Part shown: positions 10,907 to 19,090 of the stretch, piece after piece | Layout: every line of letters starts with the position of its first letter | Numbering within the stretch: the stretch's first letter is position 1 | Source: Nannochloropsis oceanica | Lineage: Eukaryota > Sar > Eustigmatophyceae > Eustigmatales > Monodopsidaceae | Assembly (NCBI GenBank): GCA_004519485.1 | Contig: CP038121.1 | Span: 496,001-560,000 of the forward strand | Direction: 5' to 3' | DNA: 64,000 bases | Notes under the pieces: model-generated | What the model was told of the DNA's origin: nothing | Databases searched by the model: none | What the model saw: only the letters and a program-made list of their open reading frames with translations | Program-made: the position numbers and the translations under genes

Positions 10907-11626
10907 CTTTGTATGCATGTGTCGAAATGTGGTGGGAGAGCGTCGAGCAACTCGACATTTTGCCGAAACCAACAGATCTTACAAGACTACAGTAGTACAA
11001 AAAATAATCCCCCAAAGTTCTTTGTACAATTGAGTGCGACTGTGCGTGCGAGGCAGAATTGTGTGACACGTCATGTGCCTCTGCTTCACCCAGCTCGGGA
11101 GGATGAGTGGACAGGGAGGGATGTCTCATAGAGGCAGGCGCGTGCCTTAAGAGGCTGCGTTCGACAAAGCTACGTCCGAGCGATAAAGCTACATTCGAGT
11201 GCATTTCCCATTTTTTTTGCGTTTCCTTCACGCCATTTACCTCTTTTCTCGACGTCGCCACTTTTCGTCCCCATTCCCCTTCATCCCTGAGAGGCTTCCT
11301 GTCAGTCACTACTCTATTATCTTTTGCCTTGCCGTAGCTAAGTGCTGAATAGTAGGGGAGAAGGATGGTTGCACCACTTATCCCATGCGGATATGGCTGC
11401 AGCTACTGGAAATAGCATTTGCTGCATGAAGACGTGCTATGTCCAGCCATGTTGGGGACGAGAATGAAGAAAGCAATGAGGAAGAGAAAGAATACCATGG
11501 GCCGGGTTTGCTTCAGAGAAGGGGGAGAGCATCTAGCCACACATGAGCCCAATCATCCAAAAAAACGAAAGAAACACATGATCCCTCCAAATCTGTTGCA
11601 CATGTGTGTGTAAGTGTGCAGGTTAG
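10907..11626. other. Intergenic, no gene seen
   Basis: The 3' flank of the FKARPLP gene. It holds short open frames only, with no codon pattern or conserved motif that I recognise. Confidence 0.5.
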
Positions 11627-12512
11627 ACAGGTCAGTCACCATAAGCCTCTTTTTTAGCTAACATTCACCCCCGCTCCCCCCAAAATAGGAAAGAGGATGA
11701 TCGGCTCCGGTCGCGAACCGAGAGGAGAGAGGCACGCGCGTGCCTTCGGAGGACGTGTGCCCTCTTCTTGCTGTCGTCTGAATATACCACATCTCAACGC
11801 TTTCCTCCTTTTCCCTCTTGCTTGATTTCACTCACTCTGGACTAGCACAATAGTCGTGCTCTATGTACCGCCACTGGTCATGAGGCATTGCTCGTTAGCC
11901 GTTGTCTCCACAGCTCTCTAGATGTAAAGAGGGACGCCGTGGCGCTAGGCATCTGCTTCTCGCTCGCTCCTTCCACGTCCAGCACACGCCCCCTCTCACA
12001 TCTTCCTTCCTCCCACCTACCCACAGGGTTGGCTCCTGTCCCACAAGTGCTTGGCAGGCAGCCACAGCAAGCACGCACTTGATACGGAGAGGACGCTGAT
12101 ATCTTTTGTGGTAGTGTACGAATCCGCGCTGCTTGGGGACGTTGGCCTGTGTACTCTGTCTACGCGCGTGTCTCTCTCCTACCCGAGGCGTAAATTGCGG
12201 CACCACGCCACGCACGGCACGACCCAGCACCAGTACAGTTCCAGAGGATGCGCATTATCTCCCGAGAAAGGTTTGGCGGGGCTGCCTTCGACACGGACCC
12301 TGCCACAATGGCGAAGCGCCTGCATAAACACGGCGAGGCTGCCGCGCAGGGGCACTGCCCACCGTCACAACACGCGGCAGCGCCTTGTGGTGTAGGGGTG
12401 TTGGAGGGGTCTTGGGGTAACACTGAATATCAGGACCGGCAATGGGACCTGGAAAATAATATCAGCTCCGCCGCTCGGTGTGATTGTGGCCAGCATACCT
12501 TTTGTATGTTGC
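11627..12512 (+). repeat. 886-bp tandem duplication, copy 1
   Basis: This unit and the next (12513-13398) appear identical along their whole length; every frame in one recurs in the other 886 bp later. Copy 1 contains the same upstream region and the first 88 codons of the cytochrome-b5-domain frame. Its version of that frame then reads into the start of copy 2 and stops after 11 more codons. Confidence 0.93.
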
Positions 12513-12547
12513 ACAGGTCAGTCACCATAAGCCTCTTTTTTAGCTAA
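12248..12547 (+). pseudogene. Truncated duplicate of the cyt-b5 gene 5' end
   Basis: This is the copy-1 counterpart of the start of the downstream cytochrome-b5-domain gene. The first 88 residues (MRIISRERFGG...HTFCML) are identical. The frame then enters the next repeat unit and ends at HRSVTISLFFS, so no heme domain is encoded. It would count as a gene fragment only if the upstream start of the full gene is real. Confidence 0.45.
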
Positions 12548-13398
12548 CATTCACCCCCGCTCCCCCCAAAATAGGAAAGAGGATGATCGGCTCCGGTCGC
12601 GAACCGAGAGGAGAGAGGCACGCGCGTGCCTTCGGAGGACGTGTGCCCTCTTCTTGCTGTCGTCTGAATATACCACATCTCAACGCTTTCCTCCTTTTCC
12701 CTCTTGCTTGATTTCACTCACTCTGGACTAGCACAATAGTCGTGCTCTATGTACCGCCACTGGTCATGAGGCATTGCTCGTTAGCCGTTGTCTCCACAGC
12801 TCTCTAGATGTAAAGAGGGACGCCGTGGCGCTAGGCATCTGCTTCTCGCTCGCTCCTTCCACGTCCAGCACACGCCCCCTCTCACATCTTCCTTCCTCCC
12901 ACCTACCCACAGGGTTGGCTCCTGTCCCACAAGTGCTTGGCAGGCAGCCACAGCAAGCACGCACTTGATACGGAGAGGACGCTGATATCTTTTGTGGTAG
13001 TGTACGAATCCGCGCTGCTTGGGGACGTTGGCCTGTGTACTCTGTCTACGCGCGTGTCTCTCTCCTACCCGAGGCGTAAATTGCGGCACCACGCCACGCA
13101 CGGCACGACCCAGCACCAGTACAGTTCCAGAGGATGCGCATTATCTCCCGAGAAAGGTTTGGCGGGGCTGCCTTCGACACGGACCCTGCCACAATGGCGA
13201 AGCGCCTGCATAAACACGGCGAGGCTGCCGCGCAGGGGCACTGCCCACCGTCACAACACGCGGCAGCGCCTTGTGGTGTAGGGGTGTTGGAGGGGTCTTG
13301 GGGTAACACTGAATATCAGGACCGGCAATGGGACCTGGAAAATAATATCAGCTCCGCCGCTCGGTGTGATTGTGGCCAGCATACCTTTTGTATGTTGC
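12513..13398 (+). repeat. 886-bp tandem duplication, copy 2
   Basis: The second identical copy, directly abutting the first. The junction reads TGTTGC then ACAGGTCAGTC at 12512/12513. At its right end (13398) the sequence continues into unique coding DNA of the cytochrome-b5-domain gene, so this copy is the one joined to the intact gene. Confidence 0.93.
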
Positions 13399-14618
13399 CT
13401 CACCAGCAAGATGGAAGCATGGACACAGCGCCCAACACACCTGACTTCAATAGCAGCACTAGTATGACCAGTCATAGCCAACATTCTAGAGAAAAGCGTG
13501 GGCGGGTGGCGTCGGGCGAGACGCTTACAAATAGCAGCCGGCGGCATTTGGTCCTCTTGCCCGAAACCGGCTTGTCCTCCTCCTCCTTGGCATCAGTAGC
13601 AGCAGCAGAAGGCGGAGACCCGGCAGACATTGAAAATCTGAGCGCAAGCATGGTTCAGGCCATGACACGAAAGGGTGGTAGCACCGATGGGGCAGTCAGT
13701 GGCAGCAACAGCAACAACATTGCATCGTCAGGCGTGCCTTCAATACCAGCATCATTTAGCAGAGCATCATTTGGCCTTTCCTCATCCTTGGAGCAACCCC
13801 AAGACCACCACCTCCCAGGTTCCAATCACCCCCATCCTCATCCCCAGCAGCAGCCATACCTGCCACAACAACAAAGACGGCGTGGCTCCGTCTCAGGCGC
13901 TGATGGTAGCAGCAGAAGTATCGACCGAGGCAGTTCCTTGGTTGACGGTGGAGCAGAAGAGTCGGAGGCTTTGTCGCTAGATAGAATACTTGTGGAAAGA
14001 AATGGAGACATGGTGGTGGTGGAAAGCTCTGTGGTATGCGATGCCTGCCCATCATGTGATGATGTCTGTACGTTGCAGGACTGCCGCGGGTGTCAGGAGA
14101 AGCGGGAGCGGCTGTTAGCGAGGGGGTTGATGGTTGTTGTAGAGGCGTGGGGGAGGACGACGAGGAAGGAATCGATGCAGAAACAGCAACAGTCGTCGCC
14201 GGAAGGTGGCGTGTGCATGCCCATCATTGCCAAGCCCCGTAGCACCACCACCAATGACAACAGCAGCCACAATGATACGTCCTCCTCTCAACACGTCTAC
14301 TACTCTCTTTGTGAAATCCGTCGGCATCGCACGCTTGCCTCCTGCTGGCTCGTGGCCAAAGGACAAGTGTATGATGTGACCCCCTACCTCTCGTCTCACC
14401 CCGCAGGCGCAATAGCAATAGCAAGGAAAGCGGGCGGCCAAGACTGTTCGGAAGACTTCGAATTCCACTCGGGCAAAGCCCAAAAGATGTGGAAAAAGCT
14501 GAGGATTGGTTCTGTCAAAGCTTGTGCGGCGGAAGGACGGTGTGGTGGTAGGGGTAGAGGAAGCGGAGGAGGGAGGGAGGATGGGTCGTTAGTTGGATCA
14601 TCGTGCAGTATCATGTGA
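13134..14618 (+). CDS. Cytochrome b5-like heme-binding domain protein
   Basis: A 494-aa frame whose C-terminal part (about residues 386-460) is a cytochrome b5 fold. It has YYSLCEIRRHRTLASCWLVA, then GQVYDVTPYLSSHPAG, then a second His in FEFHSGKAQKMW. The two axial histidines are present, but the usual HPGG is HPAG. The N-terminal 380 residues are Ser/Gln-rich and look disordered, with a Cys cluster (CDACPSCDDVCTLQDCRGC, about 303-321) that could bind metal. The tail ends SSCSIM, a possible CaaX-like prenylation site. The first 88 codons lie in the duplicated unit. A start at 13419 (MDTAPNTPDF) would avoid it and may be the real one. The electron-transfer partner is unknown. Confidence 0.65.
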   Translation: MRIISRERFGGAAFDTDPATMAKRLHKHGEAAAQGHCPPSQHAAAPCGVGVLEGSWGNTEYQDRQWDLENNISSAARCDCGQHTFCMLPHQQDGSMDTAPNTPDFNSSTSMTSHSQHSREKRGRVASGETLTNSSRRHLVLLPETGLSSSSLASVAAAEGGDPADIENLSASMVQAMTRKGGSTDGAVSGSNSNNIASSGVPSIPASFSRASFGLSSSLEQPQDHHLPGSNHPHPHPQQQPYLPQQQRRRGSVSGADGSSRSIDRGSSLVDGGAEESEALSLDRILVERNGDMVVVESSVVCDACPSCDDVCTLQDCRGCQEKRERLLARGLMVVVEAWGRTTRKESMQKQQQSSPEGGVCMPIIAKPRSTTTNDNSSHNDTSSSQHVYYSLCEIRRHRTLASCWLVAKGQVYDVTPYLSSHPAGAIAIARKAGGQDCSEDFEFHSGKAQKMWKKLRIGSVKACAAEGRCGGRGRGSGGGREDGSLVGSSCSIM

Positions 14619-15817
14619 GGAGAGATCCTTGTAGCGTACGATGGCAGGAAGGGAGACAGAGGAGGAGTGTTTTTTTTTTTTGCCACATGTTTGGGCTAGC
14701 GGGAATAATGCGATGCTTATGTGCGACATAGACAGAAGTGAAGAATTTTAAAAATAGGATAAAGCCGACTCAACCAGAGAAATGGATGAAATAGACGGGC
14801 AAGTGAGGACGTGGCTCGAGGTTTGCGATATCTCAATAGCAGCAGCAGCAGCAGCAGCAGCACAGAGCTAGAACAGCGACCAACGCAGCGCTTAGATATG
14901 AACAAAGAGACTTGAGGGGTGGAAAAAGGAACCAAAATGTGTGGCAAACGAAATAGACAGCTGCAAGTAAATCTCAAGCGAAACCAAAGAAAGAAGAGTT
15001 CCGATCATGAACACGAAGAGATTGATTTCTTCCCCTTGATGATTTTTTTCTCATGTTTCTTCCATGGGGAGATATGCATTGTAGTCTCATTTGATAACTT
15101 ATCAATCCACGTCGGATTTGCATTGCTGAGGGGGCACTATTCGTTTTCATTCGAGTGGTCCGTGACCGGCTGCACGACCGTCCGAGAAAAAGAACAAGAC
15201 ACAGAACTCCAGCAAAAGTCGGGGGCGGAAGAGAGCGAGCGATCCAAGAGACGACGTGAAATGATCAACGACCATAACACAAAGCCTTCCCTTCAAAAAC
15301 AATGACAATCGCGCGGGAAAGAAACACTGCATTTTACGCCTCAAATATTGTTATTCTCTTTTTTTCTTCTTTGTGTTTTAACCCGTGCGGGTGCGCGAGG
15401 CAGCACAAGGCCTAGCAAATTAGACACGACAGGTTGACGGTCTCTTCTTTATACGCAAAAAGAGACTGTACCCAACCTCCTTCCTCAAGGGTACGCTCGA
15501 GAATCCCCTCCTTCGTTTTCAATAAGATTCGTGATCCCAAGAAATGAAATGAAGAAAACCACACACATCAGTGTCAAAAAATAGGTATCACCCTCCCCTT
15601 CTTTCTCTTCACCGCTGCAGCGTGATGTCATTTCTCTATACCTGATCATCTTTCCAAGCTCCCTCCCAACATTTTCCCCTTCTCGAGTATCGTACTGCTC
15701 ATGGCGGCCCCTGCCCTACAACGTTTTTCTGACAAGTGTATTGGGCCGCGTCTATTTTTCTTGCCTTGTCACGGCGTTCGCCCCCTTCTCCTACCCCTTC
15801 TATTGCAGCAAACTAGT
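14619..15817. other. Convergent intergenic spacer
   Basis: About 1.2 kb between the cytochrome-b5-domain gene and eS17, convergent. It holds an (AGC)n microsatellite at about 14838-14862 and AT-rich stretches. A 128-codon frame at 14919-15305 has no recognisable features, and I do not call it. Confidence 0.5.
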
Positions 15818-16512
15818 CTAAATGGACAGGATGTCCTTGAAACCAATGTGCTCCATCAAATCCCGCAAGTCCTGGTCCACCTCCGGTTGCTCCTGCTCGA
15901 TCAGCGACACCTCGGGCACGAAGTCCAATCGGCGTTCTCGCTCCTCCTCCTGCAGCTTGAGGGAGATCCCACGCACGGGGCCCTTCTGGATACGCTTCAT
16001 CAGGTGCGTGACGAAACCGGCGATCTTGTTGCGCATGCGCTTGGAGGGGACCTCAGCCACCTCGTCGACGACGCGCTTGTTGGTGTGGAAGTCCATGGTC
16101 AGGCGGGAGTAGTACTTCTCGATGATGACTCGGGCCGACTTTTTCACGGTCTTGGTACGCACACCCTGTTGGTTGGTGGTGGGGATAGAAGGAGAGGAGA
16201 GGGTTAGCGTATGTTTATCGTTGCGTAGAATGAATCGTGGGTGAAAAGGAGGCAAGTGCGGTGGGGTGGGATGATGATGCACAGAAGGAAGGAAAGAGGG
16301 AGACAAGCGACGACATCCACAAACCCAACCCGTGGAGGCCACGCGTCCAAGCGTGAAGTTACACATACTACATATTATCTGTGAATTGGGTTGCTGATGG
16401 GTTAAGCACAGGACAACGAAGGGACACACGAAGGGCACGCGGTATACGGAGAAGACGCGCTACTTGCATTGCGATGACCATCCACCCACCCAACAGCCTA
16501 AAAACGTACCAT
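15818..16512 (-). CDS. RPS17: 40S ribosomal protein eS17
   Basis: eS17 is a universal eukaryotic small-subunit protein. Exon 1 contributes only the ATG (16512-16510), directly followed by GTACGT. A 344-bp intron ends CCAACCAACAG and exon 2 (16165-15818) begins GGT GTG CGT. The spliced start [20 protein letters not shown] matches the family ([21 protein letters not shown] in human) with one residue missing. The blocks [40 protein letters not shown] and FVPEVS are all present. Length is 116 aa, shorter than the 135 aa of the human protein because the C-terminal tail is reduced. An AUG-only first exon is a known arrangement in ribosomal protein genes. Confidence 0.93.
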
Positions 16513-16897
16513 GATTGACTGGTGATTTCACGAAACAGAAGGGTCCTGTAAGAATAAGGGTGTGAAGTAGCAAGGGCATGAGCGTGAGAAGTTTTGGGAA
16601 AACAGGGCATCGAGGACAGCATGCAGCATAGGCATGATGAAGAAGGGTGGTGGACGGCGGCGAGGCGTTTGGAGACGCCAGTCAACGTTTGGAACTTCCA
16701 CGCAAATGTCCTCGCGGTCCTTGCGTTTATTATGAACGTGGTGTTTCTTTATGCGACCGCACCATGTCCATGTTTTGCGTGCGGCCTTGGCGCGGCAATG
16801 ACACTCCGTCTCACGACTATCTACTTTCCTTGGTTCACCCGCAATGTGCATAGCCAGACTCATACCTTCCGCTCCTTACAGGGCACGCCACTAATAA
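16513..16897. promoter_or_regulatory. eS17 / BRO1 divergent spacer
   Basis: There are 385 bp between divergent start codons. It probably holds a shared promoter; no clear TATA box or polypyrimidine initiator is visible. Confidence 0.4.
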
Positions 16898-18490
16898 ATG
16901 GCCTCTTTCATCCCGGACGGGGCCGAAGACGCCCTCCTAACCCTCGCCACCCTCGTATACCCTTTCCCCTTGCCTAAGAGCAAGAAAACCGGCGCCGCAT
17001 TCGCCACGGCCTTCTCGGCCACGGGCACTCCGGCCGCCACCACGACAACCATGGAAAGCATCGACAAATTGCGCGAGGAGTTTGTGGACGAGGTTTGCAA
17101 GCCCAAACCTAGCATGGCGGCCGTGAGTAGTGCGGCAGATCGATATGCCCCACAGTTGAATAGGATAATTCAGTCGATTGACGCAAGTGTGAGTAAATGT
17201 TATAACTGGTGGTGTCTGGGGGCTCGACCGCAGGGAAAGGAGGGAGGAGGGATGTGGGAGGGATTGGGCGGAGGAACAGAGGAAAACTCATACCTTTTTG
17301 CTGAACCTCCTCTTTTTCACCTCCCTCTCTCCCTCTCTCCCTCTCTCCCTCCCTCCCTCTCTCCCTCCTTTCCCTTCTTGTACTTCACCAGCACGACCCC
17401 GTCCGCCTCACAAAACGCATGCAGTTCCAATGGACGTCCGTCCTTAACGCCCGCAACTCCCCCCAAGAGTACAAAACCCAAGAAGTCTTCATTTTCGAGA
17501 TGGCCATGCTCCTCTCCTCCAAGGCTCTCGCCCTGTCCAACCAAGCCTCTCTCCTCCTCTCCTCCTCGGATCCATCTTGCTCCGACAACCACTACGCGGA
17601 CGCCGCCATTTTGCTCAAATTAGCCGGGGGGGTCTACATCGCCCTGGCCCACGATTTTCTCCCCCGCTGGAAAGAAACGCCCGAGAACGCCTCAGGCCGC
17701 CATCCAGAGACTTCGGAAGGGGTGGCCATGGCCCTCGTAGACCTTGTCTCCGCCCAGGCCCAAACCATGTACCTAGCCAAGGGTCTTAATGTTGGGAACG
17801 TACCTGAAGGGACGCTCGCGAAGCTCGCCGTGACGGTGGTGGAGAGGTTCGAAAAGTGTGTGAGCAATTTTAGGGCACGTGCCGGAACTCATTTTGGCAG
17901 GCTGGATCCGGAATTTCTCGGGTATTTGACTTTCATGCCGTGAGTAGGAGAGAGTGAGGGATGGAGGAGAGGGTTTGTATTTTGTTCATCTGAAACCTGC
18001 AGCCGTGTTGTTCGATTTTCCCTTACCTCCCTCAGAAGTCCACCACTCACCACCTTCTCAACTTTTCATGCCTCCCTTCCTGCTTCCCTCCCTACACAGC
18101 GCTCTCTTTCGCGCCCTCGCCTACCGTTTCCTAGCCGTGGCTTACTGGAAGAAGAGCGATCACGGTACGGCGATCGGCCTCATTCTCCAAGCACAGGCTT
18201 TGCTGAAGCCCCGCGCAGATGGAGTATCTTCAGGTTTACCTTCTATGGACGACTCTCGCTATTTGTCTAAATTTAAGCCTCAGGTGGAGATATTGAGGAA
18301 GGAGGTGAACGGTATGCTCACCTCTTGGAATCAAGACAATAACATGATTTATTTTGCGGCGGTTGTGGATGCCATGAGCCTTCCACCTTTGCCGGCAGGA
18401 GCGAATATGGTCCAACTAACGAAGTATGATTATATGTCGAGCTCGCCGCCCATTTTGTTCTCGGAACCCGCTGAAGCCAAGACGTCATAA
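16898..18490 (+). CDS. BRO1-domain protein, BROX-like
   Basis: Three exons, 16898-17188, 17392-17939 and 18100-18490, close in frame to 409 aa. The first join is phase 0 (GTGAGT..TTCACCAG); the second splits a Pro codon (GTGAGT..TACACAG). BRO1 domains form a boomerang-shaped helical array that binds ESCRT-III CHMP4/Snf7. Typical blocks are EYKTQEVFIFEMAMLLSSKA, AGGVYIALAHDFLPRW, AQAQTMYLAKG and LAYRFLAVAYWKKSDHGTAI. The protein consists of almost only the BRO1 domain, with no V domain or Pro-rich tail. It therefore resembles human BROX (411 aa) rather than ALIX. It ends AKTS, so the CaaX of BROX is absent. Expected role: endosome or nuclear-envelope membrane remodelling. Confidence 0.85.
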
Positions 18491-19090
18491 TAGGGATGAA
18501 GGGGAGGGAGAGATGATGTAGATTAGGGTGTATAATTGCTTGATAAGTAAAGTAAGAAATGTATGCGTTCATCTTGGTTCTTGTTTGATTGATTTTGCTT
18601 TGTTAAACTTGATCATGCGGGCCATCTTGACGTTTTGTAATTGTCCATCCTGTCGACCTTATATCTCTTTTGGGGAACGTAGAGATCAGGAAAAAGGTTT
18701 TTTGGGTCTACATTGATTGATCACTCTCGATCATTTTCACGTGTTTAACGTGACATATTATTTTGGTCTGCAACTTATGACGTTCTCTCATCGGGTCGCC
18801 CAGTGGTGAAAGAAAAAGCTGGCCCATCGTCATCAGCGTCACGCCACCCTCAGGCCTAGTTTCGCCCCATTCTATTACTTTTCATGCGGCGCTCACCACG
18901 TATCCGTGCCTCCATCCTCCACAGGCTCATAAAATCCTCAACGTAGTTCTCTTTACTACTGTCATCGGTCGAATTGACGGCGACCAAGGGTTAAAATGGT
19001 AAATGTAAGGCGAGGCTGTCCCGCTTTTTCATTTTGTTCTACATAACGCACATTCCTCCACCTACCCATGCGCCTCACGCCACAAACCCA
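18491..19090. other. Intergenic between BRO1 and DNAAF5
   Basis: A 600-bp stretch holding the 3' UTR of the BRO1 gene and the promoter of DNAAF5, both on the + strand. A CACGTGTTTAACGTG element lies near 18738. No gene is seen. Confidence 0.4.

Noticed and set aside
11895-13116. 111-codon antisense frames repeated in both 886-bp copies
   Set aside because: They recur only because the unit is duplicated; no motif, and short.
14919-15305. 128-codon + frame between the cyt-b5 and eS17 genes
   Set aside because: Mixed hydrophobic and charged sequence without any family trait, in an AT-rich 3' flank.
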